The notes below the pieces were generated by a model, which was not told where the DNA came from, made no database searches, and saw only the letters and a list, made by a program, of their open reading frames with translations. 64,000 bases of DNA from Streptomyces sp. WAC 04229. GTDB taxonomy: Bacteria; Actinomycetota; Actinomycetes; Streptomycetales; Streptomycetaceae. This document shows, piece by piece, positions 1-7,930 of this stretch; position 1 is the first letter of the stretch; every line of letters starts with the position of its first letter. Where the stretch lies: NCBI RefSeq assembly GCF_003947455.1, contig NZ_QHJH01000015.1, positions 16,417 to 80,416 on the forward strand, given 5' to 3'. The position numbers were made by a program, and so were the translations under genes.

Positions 1-345
1 CTCCTGCTTGATCGACTCGTTCGGGATGGAGCCCTCGACCACGAGGACGAAGGGGTCGATCTCGCCGCGCTCGCCCTTGAAGAACCACTCGATGAACGTG
101 TCCGAGCCGCCGACCGGTCCGCACTCGAAGTCGATGAGCGGCCAGTGCACGGCGATCTTCGGCAGGCCGGGCAGGGCCCCGAGGGCGATCTCCTCGATGC
201 TCGGCTGCATGGCGGCGGTCAGGGCGACCGAGTCACCGTCGCAGCTCAGGCCGGCGTTGATCCAGAGGATGTGGATCGGTTTCTCGTCCGTGCCGACCGC
301 GGCGGAGTCCGGTTCCGCGCCCGTGGCCGGGGGTGCTGCGTTCAT
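1..345 (-). CDS. [NiFe]-hydrogenase small subunit, N-terminal part (runs off the window)
   Basis: The visible 115 residues are the start of a [NiFe]-hydrogenase small subunit. They contain LWINAGLSCDGDSVALTAA and the block HWPLIDFECGP, with cysteines placed as in the proximal [4Fe-4S] site of this family. The wording fits the actinobacterial group 1h/5 high-affinity hydrogenases, which oxidise atmospheric H2 and feed the respiratory chain at the membrane. The ATG at 345 follows GGGAGG in transcript sense. It lies 55 nt downstream of hypX on the same strand, so one operon is likely. The family call is strong; the subgroup is from memory. The large subunit should lie beyond the left edge. Confidence 0.88.
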   Translation of the reverse strand, partial: MNAAPPATGAEPDSAAVGTDEKPIHILWINAGLSCDGDSVALTAAMQPSIEEIALGALPGLPKIAVHWPLIDFECGPVGGSDTFIEWFFKGERGEIDPFVLVVEGSIPNESIKQE

Positions 346-400
346 CACTGCCTCCCGGGGAGGAAAACGGCGAAGCCGACGGAATCGGCCCTTGTCCTGG

Positions 401-2131
401 CTAAGAGTCGGCCAGCTCCGCCGACCGCGCACCCGTGGACCGCGGCCCGTCCGGCGCCGTCTCCTTGCGGACGAACGCCCGCCGCAGCGCGTGGTAAGGG
501 GCTTCGGGGTCGAAGAAGATCTCGCGCATGCGGCCGAGTTCACGCTCACGGACCGCCGCCAGTGGTGCGACGGCCTCCCGGCGCTCGTGCTCGGCCTTCT
601 TCGCGGCGAGGCGGGTCTGCGCACCGGGAGCGGCCGACCAGCGTTCGGCCAGTCGGGTGACCTCGTCGGTGAAGCGGGCGGGAGCGCACTCGACCACCCG
701 GTCGACCAGGCCGGTCTCCCGGGCCCGGCGGGCGCTGACCGGAAGGGCCTCGCGGGTCAGCCGTTCCGCCATGGCGGCGCCCACCCGGCGCGGCAGGCTG
801 TACGTCCAGTACTCGGAGCCGGTCAGGCCCATGAGCCGGTAGTGCGGGTTGAGCACGGAGCCGGAGCGGCACCACACCTCGTCGGCGGCCAGCGCCAGCA
901 TGACCCCGCCGGCCGCGGCGTTGCCGCCGACGGCACTGACGACGAGCCGGTCGGTGGTGGTCAGGACGGCCTCGACGAGGTCGTTCATCGCGTTGATGTT
1001 GGCCCAGGACTCGGCGGCCGGATCGGGTGCCGCCTCGATGACACCGAGGTGGATGCCGTTGGAGAAGAAGTCGCGGGCGCCGCCCAGCACCAGCACGGAG
1101 GTCGGCCGGTCGCACGCCGCGCGGTAGGCGTCGAGCAGGCGCCGGCAGTGGTCGGTGGACTGGGCGCCGCCGGGGAACGAGAAGGACAGCACGCCCACCG
1201 CCCCCTCCTCCCGGTACCGGATGTCCGACCAGCCGTCGTCGCCCGCCGACGGCAGCACGGGCGCCGGGACCTCCCGCAGTCCGGCGGGCAGCCCGGTCGG
1301 CGCTCCCCCCGCCAGGGCGAGCGCGGCGGGCAGCTTGCAGGCACGCGGGGCGCCGGCCCCGGTGCGGGCCCGCAGCTCGGGAAGCCACACCGCGCCGTCC
1401 ACCGTGGCCCGGCAGACCGCGCCCGCCCGGGTGGCGAGCAGGTCGCCGGGGCGTCCGCGCAGCCGCGGCTCGGCGTGGCCGCCGTGCAGGAACCACTCCC
1501 GGCCGAGCAACTCGTCCAGGACGCCGGGCTGGGAGTCGGCGGCGCGCAGCTTGCGCAGGACGGTCGCGGTCGGATCGGCGGACCAGTCGACGCGGCGCGT
1601 CCCCTGGCGCATCGGGGGCCGGGTCCGGGCACCGGGCACGCTCGGCAACGTGCCCTGGCCGAGTGGGGTGTACGTGCCGGACGCGAACCGGTCGACGGCG
1701 GTCAGCACGGCGTCCAGGGCGGCGTCGGCCAGCTCGTTGCGGTACAGGTCGCTCTTGCCGACCCGTGGCGCCGGGCAGCCCGCCGTCGCCCACACGGGGC
1801 CCGCGTCCATCTCCTCCTCGGCCTGGAGGACGGTCACGCCCCACGCGTCGGCGCCCTCGTGGACGGCCCAGTCCAGGGAGGACGGCCCGCGGTCGCCGAC
1901 GGGCCCGGGGTGCACGATCAGGCAGGTTCGCGCCGTCCAGACCGCACGGGGCACGACGGTCCTGAGCATGGGGGCCACGATCAGGTCGGGGGCGTGCCGG
2001 TCGACGGCCGCGCTCACGTCGTCCCCGCGGGGTGTCACCTCGGCGTGCACGTCGTGTCCGCGGTCCCGCAGCTCGGCGTGCACGCGCTGGGTGAGGCTGT
2101 TGTAGGCGCTGGCGATGAGCAGGATGCGCAT
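401..2131 (-). CDS. hypX: HypX/HoxX-type hydrogenase maturation protein
   Basis: A 576-residue two-domain protein. Residues about 1-290 are formyltransferase-like, with HPGPVGDRGPSSLDW. Residues about 300-560 are enoyl-CoA hydratase-like, with GGNAAAGGVMLALAADEVW and an SGSVLNPHY segment. HypX takes a formyl group from formyl-tetrahydrofolate onto CoA and releases CO, the active-site ligand of [NiFe]-hydrogenases, which permits aerobic maturation. The ATG at 2131 is preceded by GGAAGGG. The open frame extends to 2263, but that part lacks family sequence. It is the first gene of the visible hydrogenase unit and sits just upstream of the small subunit. Confidence 0.9.
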   Translation of the reverse strand: MRILLIASAYNSLTQRVHAELRDRGHDVHAEVTPRGDDVSAAVDRHAPDLIVAPMLRTVVPRAVWTARTCLIVHPGPVGDRGPSSLDWAVHEGADAWGVTVLQAEEEMDAGPVWATAGCPAPRVGKSDLYRNELADAALDAVLTAVDRFASGTYTPLGQGTLPSVPGARTRPPMRQGTRRVDWSADPTATVLRKLRAADSQPGVLDELLGREWFLHGGHAEPRLRGRPGDLLATRAGAVCRATVDGAVWLPELRARTGAGAPRACKLPAALALAGGAPTGLPAGLREVPAPVLPSAGDDGWSDIRYREEGAVGVLSFSFPGGAQSTDHCRRLLDAYRAACDRPTSVLVLGGARDFFSNGIHLGVIEAAPDPAAESWANINAMNDLVEAVLTTTDRLVVSAVGGNAAAGGVMLALAADEVWCRSGSVLNPHYRLMGLTGSEYWTYSLPRRVGAAMAERLTREALPVSARRARETGLVDRVVECAPARFTDEVTRLAERWSAAPGAQTRLAAKKAEHERREAVAPLAAVRERELGRMREIFFDPEAPYHALRRAFVRKETAPDGPRSTGARSAELADS

Positions 2132-2309
2132 GGCGACCCTTCCGAGGGTGCGTCGGGCGTCGGTGCTGTGGGCGTCCGGCTGCCTGTGATGGTCGGACAG
2201 GCGGGCCCTCGAACGTCGACACCAGCGCCGCTCCTCACCCGCACGGGTGACACTTCCCGCCACATGGCAGGGCTCCGGTCGAGGGACACAAAAGTGCCCT
2301 CAATCGGCA

Positions 2310-2324
2310 CAAGTGGGACACTTG
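2310..2324. promoter_or_regulatory. Perfect inverted repeat CAAGTG-GGA-CACTTG in a divergent intergenic region
   Basis: A 6-bp inverted repeat with a 3-bp centre. A second dyad, GTGCC-N7-GGCAC (2294-2310), abuts it. Both lie in the 249-bp region between hypX (leftward) and the small hydrophilic gene at 2381 (rightward). Paired dyads in this position suggest an operator, but the regulator is unknown and I see no clear -10/-35 set. Confidence 0.35.
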
Positions 2325-2380
2325 AACTGTTCTGGGCACGGACGGACGTGCCCTCCCGCGAGCGCACAGGCAGGTCGGCC

Positions 2381-2770
2381 ATGCCCGAGGAACGCAAGTC
2401 GTCGAAACCGTCGAACGGCCACGGAACCAGTCGCCACCAGGGCCGCGAGCAGCACGGCTGGTCGCCGGACGTCGACGAGACGCGGCAGCAGGAGGACAAC
2501 CCGAGCGCCCGCCGGTCCTTCCACGCCGAGAAGCACGCGCCGGGGCGCGGGGCGGGCCGGAAGACCTCGAAGGAGGAGCGCACGCCGGTCCCCGGCGACG
2601 TCGCTCCCGACAACGCCCGGCGGGGCGAGAAGCGCGGCGCCGAACCGGAGAAGGGCATGCGGGACACCGGCGGCCGGGGCCGCTCCGGACGGCCGAGCGG
2701 CACGAAGGACGACGCCGCCTTCACCGGCGTCGACCCGGACGAGCCCGAGGGCAGGCGCCGGCCCGGCTGA
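2381..2770 (+). CDS. Small hydrophilic disordered protein of unknown function
   Basis: A 129-residue protein beginning MPEERKSSKPSNGHG. It is rich in Arg, Gly, Glu, Ser and Pro, with no hydrophobic segment, signal peptide or recognised domain, so it is probably disordered and cytosolic. The frame stays open for 900 codons upstream, but that is antisense to hypX. The third-position G/C pattern and end point support coding only from about 2381, where an ATG follows a weak GGCAGG. It is divergent from hypX with two dyads between them. I cannot assign a function. Lineage-specific proteins of this type are common in Streptomyces. Confidence 0.6.
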   Translation: MPEERKSSKPSNGHGTSRHQGREQHGWSPDVDETRQQEDNPSARRSFHAEKHAPGRGAGRKTSKEERTPVPGDVAPDNARRGEKRGAEPEKGMRDTGGRGRSGRPSGTKDDAAFTGVDPDEPEGRRRPG

Positions 2771-2885
2771 TCCCCGCCGCCGCGGCCGACACGCGCGTGA
2801 TCATGTAGGACGCGCTCGGTACGTACTGCTGTATTGATGTCCGGACGACCGGCTCCCCCCAGCCGTCCGAAGGGCAGACCGTTCC

Positions 2886-4775
2886 ATGCCGTCACCACGT
2901 TCCCGCACGCGTGCGCGCACCCCCTGGTTCGCCCTCGCGGCGCTCTCCGCCCTGGCCGTGTCCCCCCTGCCGGCCCACGCCCGGTCCGAGAACCGGGCGC
3001 CGGAGTTCGAGGAGCGGGTCCTCTTCCAGGCGGCCGCCGACCCGGGCGGCTACGCCTGCTTCCGCATCCCGGCGATCGTGCGGACTACGGACGGCACGCT
3101 GCTCGCCTTCGCCGAGGGCCGCGTCCTGAACTGCGGGGACGCCGCCGACATCGACATCGTCCTCAAGCGCTCCACGGACGGCGGACGCACCTGGGGCCCG
3201 CTCCAGGTCGTCAACGACGGCGGCGGCGACACGCACGGCAACCCGGCGCCGGTCGTCGACCGCGCCACCGGCCGCGTCCTGCTGACCGAGACCTACAACG
3301 CCGGCCGCACCGACGCCGCCAACTGCGCGATCCCCTGCGCCCGCACGCCCCACCTCCAGTACAGCGACGACGACGGGCGCACCTGGTCCGCACCCCGCGA
3401 CCTGAGCCCCGGGATCCTGCCGGCCGGCTGGAACTCCTGGTACGCCACCGGCCCCGTGCACGGCGTCCAGCTCACCGGCGGCGGCCACCCCGGGCGGCTC
3501 GTCGTCGGTGTCAACGCCGAGACCTGGGACGGCGACCGCGTCACCGCCAACCACGCGGCCCTCGTGGTCAGCGACGACGGCGGTGAGCACTGGAAGGTCG
3601 GCGCCACCGACACCTGGCCCGTCGCGGCCGACGGCACCTTCCGGCAGAAGCCCTCCGAACTGACCCTCGCCGAACGCGCCGACGGAGCGCTCCTGGTCAG
3701 CGGCCGGGAGGAGCGGGGCACCGACCTCGGCCACCGCACCCAGGCCGTCAGCCGGGACGGCGGCGACAGCTTCGAGGCCCCCTTCCGCACCCTGCCCGAC
3801 CTGTACACCCCGCAGGTGCAGGGGGCCCTGCTCCGCCTGGGCGACCGGATGCTGCTCTCCGCCCCCGCCGATCCCGACCGCCGCCGGACGATGTCGGTCC
3901 GCTCCTCCTACGACTCCGGCGCGACCTGGGACAGCGCGGACCGCGGCACCGTCGTCACCCGGGACTGGTCCGGCTACTCCGACATGGTGGCCGTCGACGA
4001 CACGACGGTGGGCCTCCTGTACGAGGCCGGGGCGGTCGACGCCCGCGACGAGATCCGCTTCGCCCGCTTCACCGAGGACTGGCTCCTGCCGCGCCGGTCC
4101 GCCGATCCCACCACCTCCGACCTCGCCCCCGGCGCGGCACCCGCCGCGGTGCTCGGCGGAGCCGGGACGACGTCCGGCGCGGTGGGCGGCGCGCTCGCCC
4201 TCGACGGCGCCGACGACGCCGTACGGCTGCCTTTCGACCAGCGGCTGCCGCTGGGGACCGGTGACTTCACGGCGTCGCTGCGGTTCCGGTACGCGGCGGC
4301 CGACGGGGAGCAGCCGCTGCTGTGGATGGGCGGCGTCGGGACCGCGCAGCCGCAGGTGTGGCTGCGGGCCGAGCCCGGCGCCGGACGGGTCCAGGGGCTG
4401 ATCACCGCGCGCGACGGCGCGGCGGCCCCGCGCTCGGCGTGGGTGCGCACCGACGGCGCGCTCAACGACGGGCGCTGGCACCATCTGGCCCTGCGCCGTG
4501 GCGGAGGCCGGCTCGCACTGTTCGTGGACGGCGCGGCGGTCGGCGAGACCGCGGACGTGCCCGGGTCGGTCGGCCGCGACTCGCCGTTCGGCGTGCACGT
4601 CGGCGAGCGCGTGGACGGGCGGGCCCGCCTTACCGGCGCGGTCGACGACGTGCACGTGTGGAACCGGGCGCTGACCGACGAGGAGATCGCCGCCGCGGAC
4701 CCGCCCGCGGCCGTCGGGAACACCGTCGTGCACCTGCCCATGGACACCGTGGACGCGGTGGCGGCGGGCGGCTGA
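2886..4775 (+). CDS. Secreted exo-alpha-sialidase (GH33) with C-terminal LamG-like domain
   Basis: A 629-residue protein with a Sec signal peptide ending at AHA (residue 32). It carries the FRIP motif (R60) and five Asp boxes: STDGGRTW 96, SDDDGRTW 160, SDDGGEHW 229, SRDGGDSF 289 and SYDSGATW 341. R60, R274 and R339 would form the arginine triad. Y364, in WSGYSDM, is the likely nucleophile. Residues about 425-620 form a concanavalin-like LamG domain, probably for carbohydrate binding. The enzyme should release terminal sialic acid from host or environmental glycans outside the cell. The ATG at 2886 follows GAAGGGCAG. It converges on the transporter gene, with only 15 bp between the stops. Confidence 0.92.
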   Translation: MPSPRSRTRARTPWFALAALSALAVSPLPAHARSENRAPEFEERVLFQAAADPGGYACFRIPAIVRTTDGTLLAFAEGRVLNCGDAADIDIVLKRSTDGGRTWGPLQVVNDGGGDTHGNPAPVVDRATGRVLLTETYNAGRTDAANCAIPCARTPHLQYSDDDGRTWSAPRDLSPGILPAGWNSWYATGPVHGVQLTGGGHPGRLVVGVNAETWDGDRVTANHAALVVSDDGGEHWKVGATDTWPVAADGTFRQKPSELTLAERADGALLVSGREERGTDLGHRTQAVSRDGGDSFEAPFRTLPDLYTPQVQGALLRLGDRMLLSAPADPDRRRTMSVRSSYDSGATWDSADRGTVVTRDWSGYSDMVAVDDTTVGLLYEAGAVDARDEIRFARFTEDWLLPRRSADPTTSDLAPGAAPAAVLGGAGTTSGAVGGALALDGADDAVRLPFDQRLPLGTGDFTASLRFRYAAADGEQPLLWMGGVGTAQPQVWLRAEPGAGRVQGLITARDGAAAPRSAWVRTDGALNDGRWHHLALRRGGGRLALFVDGAAVGETADVPGSVGRDSPFGVHVGERVDGRARLTGAVDDVHVWNRALTDEEIAAADPPAAVGNTVVHLPMDTVDAVAAGG

Positions 4776-4790
4776 GAGCCCCCCGGAGGC

Positions 4791-5825
4791 TCAGCGGTGG
4801 CCGGTCCCCACCGGGGCGGGCACCGACGCGGCGCTGTCGTCGCCGGGCGCGGGCGCCTCCGGGTCGTGGGAGCGGCGCTTGGCGATGACCGCGCACACCA
4901 TGAGCTGCATCTGGTGGAAGAGCATCAGCGGCAGCACGGCCAGCGAGGCGTGGGCGCCGAACAGGACGCTCGCCATGGGCAGTCCGGCGGCGAGCGACTT
5001 CTTCGACCCCGCGAACTGGATCGCGATCCGGTCCTCCCGGCCGAAGCCGAGCCCCTTCGCCCCGTACCAGGTCAGCAGCAGCATCACGGCGAGCAGTACC
5101 GCCTCCACGGCCAGCAGCCCGGCCAGCCGGACGGGGCTCACCTGGTGCCAGATGCCCTGGACCATGCCCTCGCTGAACGCGGTGTAGACGACGAGGAGGA
5201 TCGAGCCGCGGTCCACGAGCTGGAGGACCTTCTTGTGGCGGGCGACGAAACCCCCGATCCAGCGGCGCAGCACCTGCCCGGCGGTGAACGGCACCAGCAG
5301 TTGCAGCACGATCTCCAGCAGCGAGTCGGCGGAGAAGCCGCCCCCGCCGCTGCCCAGCAGGGCGGCGGCCAGCAGCGGCGTGACGACGATGCCCACCAGC
5401 GAGGAGAAGGACCCGGCGCAGATCGCGGCGGGCACGTTGCCGCGGGCGATGGAGGTGAAGGCGATCGAGGACTGGATGGTGGAGGGGACCAGGGTGAGGA
5501 AGAGCAGGCCCTGGTAGAGGGGGTCGGTCAGGAAGACGGGCACGAGTCCGCGCGACGCCAGCCCGAGCAGCGGGAAGACGACGAAGGTGCAGGCCAGCAC
5601 GGTGACGTGGAGCCGCCAGTGACGTACCCCGTCCATCGCCTCACGGGTGGAGAGCCGGGCGCCGTAGAGGAAGAAGAGGAACGCGATCGCCGCGGTGGAG
5701 GCACCGGAGGCGACGTCCGCGCCCGTGCCGCGGGCCGGCAGCAGGGCCGCGAGGCCCACCGTCCCGAGCAGCAGCAGGATGTACGGGTCGATCGGCATCC
5801 ATCGGGGCCGTCGCAGGCGTTTCAC
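4791..5825 (-). CDS. Bile acid:sodium symporter-like membrane transporter (SBF-like family)
   Basis: A 344-residue, about ten-helix membrane protein. Family-typical segments are LTLVPSTIQSSIAFTSIARG, GNVPAAICAGSFSSLVGI and the late FAGSKKSLAAGLPM helix. Relatives are Na+-coupled organic anion transporters or uncharacterised pumps in the SBF-like (PF13593-type) group; the substrate cannot be read from sequence. I chose the GTG at 5825 because GGAG lies 4 nt upstream. The longer frame (5873) and the internal ATG at 5798 lack a ribosome site. It is divergent from a LysR regulator, the usual layout for a regulator and its target. Confidence 0.83.
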   Translation of the reverse strand: MKRLRRPRWMPIDPYILLLLGTVGLAALLPARGTGADVASGASTAAIAFLFFLYGARLSTREAMDGVRHWRLHVTVLACTFVVFPLLGLASRGLVPVFLTDPLYQGLLFLTLVPSTIQSSIAFTSIARGNVPAAICAGSFSSLVGIVVTPLLAAALLGSGGGGFSADSLLEIVLQLLVPFTAGQVLRRWIGGFVARHKKVLQLVDRGSILLVVYTAFSEGMVQGIWHQVSPVRLAGLLAVEAVLLAVMLLLTWYGAKGLGFGREDRIAIQFAGSKKSLAAGLPMASVLFGAHASLAVLPLMLFHQMQLMVCAVIAKRRSHDPEAPAPGDDSAASVPAPVGTGHR

Positions 5826-5924
5826 GGTGCTCCACTTGCTTGTCCACGGTCGTTCGCGGGCCCACGTCCGCAAGGCTCGCGGGTCCCCGCTCCATCCTGC
5901 TCGCCCGCGCTGCGATCGGGAATC

Positions 5925-5934
5925 CGGTATACCG
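5925..5934. promoter_or_regulatory. CGGTATACCG palindrome between LysR and SBF-like genes
   Basis: A perfect 10-bp palindrome, 37 bp upstream of the LysR start in the 146-bp divergent region. LysR proteins usually bind dyads between themselves and their divergent target. The site is short, so chance cannot be excluded. Confidence 0.35.
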
Positions 5935-5971
5935 CTCTGACTGTCATCACGGACCGCGATAGCCTGGTGCC

Positions 5972-6853
5972 GTGTACGACCCCTCCCACCTGCGTACCTT
6001 CCTGTCGGTGGCCCAGACGCTGAGCTTCACGCAGGCCGCCCGGCGGCTCGGGCTGCGCCAGTCCACCGTGAGCCAGCACGTGCGGCGGCTGGAGGACGCC
6101 ACGGGGCGTCAGCTGTTCAGCCGCGACACGCACTCGGTGGAGCTGACGGAGGCCGGGGAGGCGATGCTCGGGTTCGCCCGCCGGATCCTGGAGGTGCACG
6201 AGCAGGCCACCGCCTTCTTCACCGGCACCCGGCTGCGCGGGCGGCTCCGGTTCGGGGCCTCGGAGGACTTCGTGCTGACCCGGCTGCCGGAGATCCTGGA
6301 GGGCTTCCGGCACGACCACCCCGAGGTCGACCTGGAGCTGACGGTGGAGCTGTCGGGCACGCTGCACCGGCAGTTGGCCGACGGGGAGCTGGACCTGGTG
6401 CTGGCCAAGCGGCGGCCCGAGGACCCGCGGGGCGAGCCGGTCTGGAGCGACCGGCTGGTGTGGATCGGCGCGGAGCGGCTGCGTCTCGACCCCGACCGCC
6501 CGGTGCCGCTGATCGTCTATCCGCCGCCGGGCATCACCCGGGCGCTCGCGCTCGAGGCCCTCCAGCGGCAGGGCCGGGAGTGGCACGTCGCGTGCACCAG
6601 CGGCAGCCTCAACGGCCTGATCGCGGCCGCCCGCGCGGGCCTGGGCGTGATGGCGCACTCGCGCGGGCTCGTCCCGCCCGGCCTGGTACGCGTCCCGGAC
6701 CGGACCGGACTGCCCGAGCTGGGCCGCGTCGACTTCGTGCTGGTGCACGGGCGGCGCCGGCCCTCCGCGCAGGGCGCGGCGGACGCGCTGGCGGCGGCGG
6801 TCCTCGCGGGCGGCGACCGGCTGCACCGGCCTCAGCGGGCGGGGCTCGGATAG
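5972..6853 (+). CDS. LysR-family transcriptional regulator
   Basis: A 293-residue LysR protein. The N-terminal winged HTH (residues 1-62) has the signature SFTQAARRLGLRQSTVSQHV. An effector-binding domain follows (about 90-285). The GTG at 5972 gives VYDPSHLRTFLSVAQ, the expected family start. The gene is divergent from the SBF-like transporter, so it probably senses that transporter's substrate or a derivative and controls it. Its last 22 bp overlap the end of the convergent Lrp-type gene. The effector is unknown. Confidence 0.92.
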   Translation: MYDPSHLRTFLSVAQTLSFTQAARRLGLRQSTVSQHVRRLEDATGRQLFSRDTHSVELTEAGEAMLGFARRILEVHEQATAFFTGTRLRGRLRFGASEDFVLTRLPEILEGFRHDHPEVDLELTVELSGTLHRQLADGELDLVLAKRRPEDPRGEPVWSDRLVWIGAERLRLDPDRPVPLIVYPPPGITRALALEALQRQGREWHVACTSGSLNGLIAAARAGLGVMAHSRGLVPPGLVRVPDRTGLPELGRVDFVLVHGRRRPSAQGAADALAAAVLAGGDRLHRPQRAGLG

Positions 6854-7815
6854 GTGAGCTGCTTGACCCGGCGCAGGAAGGGCGACGCCTCCACGTGCTG
6901 GACGCCCTCCAGCCGGCCGAGCGGGCCGCTGAGGTAGGCGTAGAGGTCGGCGGTGCTGCGGACGACCGCCGTGGCGATGATGTTGGAGGGGCCGGCCGTG
7001 GCGGCGGCGTGGGCGATCTCGTCGTGCGCGGCGAGGGCCTGGCCGACCCGGTGGAGGGCGGCCGGGCTGGTGGTGATCCACAGGACGGCGGCGGTGGGGT
7101 AGCCGAGGATCTCGGAGTGGTACTCCACGTCGACGTAGACGGCCCCGGAGGCGAACAGCGCGGCCAGGCGGCGCTTGACGGCGGACTCGGAACGCCCGGT
7201 GGCCCGCTGAAGCTCCGGGTGGGTGGCGCGCCCGTCGCGTTCCAGGACGGCCAGCAGCGGCTCGTCCTCGGGCTCGATGCGGGCCGGTTCCGGCGCCGCC
7301 GGGCCGTGCCGGGGGCGCAGGGCGGCGACCTCGTCGTCACTGAGCACGGCGAACTTGCGCAGCCAGCCGCTGGGACCGCCGTAGAAGCGGTGCAGCATCT
7401 GGTGGGCGTGGATCTCCAGGACGCGCGGGGTGCGCGGCAGCTTGCCGAGCAGCAGGTCGTCCCGGTCCCCCGCGCTGCGCGGACGGGTACCGAAGATGAT
7501 CTCCGTACCGCCCGCCGCCAGCCCGATCCAGCTGGTGTCGGGCCGCTTGGCGAGCGCGTCCGCGATGGCCGGGGCGCTGTCGGGGACGCAGCGCAGCCGC
7601 AGCGTCCAGTGGTCCTGGCCGAGCCGCTGGGCGTCCCGCACGGCGACCACCCGCAGCCCGCCCTCGGCGCACAGCCTGCGGTAGCGGCGGGCGACGGTCT
7701 GGTCGGAGACGCCGAGGACCGCCCCGATGCGGCTGAAGGAGGCACGGCCGTTGATCTCCAGCGCGTCGAGGAGGCGCAGGTCCAGCTCGTCGAAGGTGTC
7801 GGATTCCATCCGCAT
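6832..7815 (-). CDS. Double-length Lrp/AsnC-type regulator with two HTH modules
   Basis: A 327-residue protein, about twice the usual 150-160 for Lrp/AsnC. Residues about 5-50 hold one AsnC-type HTH (FDELDLRLLDALEINGRASF). A second HTH-like block begins near residue 190 (LLAVLERDGRATHPELQRAT). Each is followed by a RAM-like ligand domain. The ATG at 7815 is preceded by GGGAGC; an ATG at 7809 is also possible. It is divergent from an MFS pump across 115 bp and is its likely regulator. The 3' end overlaps the convergent LysR gene. Both halves being on one chain suggests a pseudo-dimeric regulator. Confidence 0.9.
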   Translation of the reverse strand: MRMESDTFDELDLRLLDALEINGRASFSRIGAVLGVSDQTVARRYRRLCAEGGLRVVAVRDAQRLGQDHWTLRLRCVPDSAPAIADALAKRPDTSWIGLAAGGTEIIFGTRPRSAGDRDDLLLGKLPRTPRVLEIHAHQMLHRFYGGPSGWLRKFAVLSDDEVAALRPRHGPAAPEPARIEPEDEPLLAVLERDGRATHPELQRATGRSESAVKRRLAALFASGAVYVDVEYHSEILGYPTAAVLWITTSPAALHRVGQALAAHDEIAHAAATAGPSNIIATAVVRSTADLYAYLSGPLGRLEGVQHVEASPFLRRVKQLTYPSPAR

Positions 7816-7930
7816 GACCGCTGCTCCCGTCGGATTTCGTCGGCCGGAGGCCACGGACCGGCGCGATCGGCCGGGCGCGCCTCATCGTACGGAGGCACGG
7901 GAAGTCGTCGCACACAGGGAGAAGACGGAA

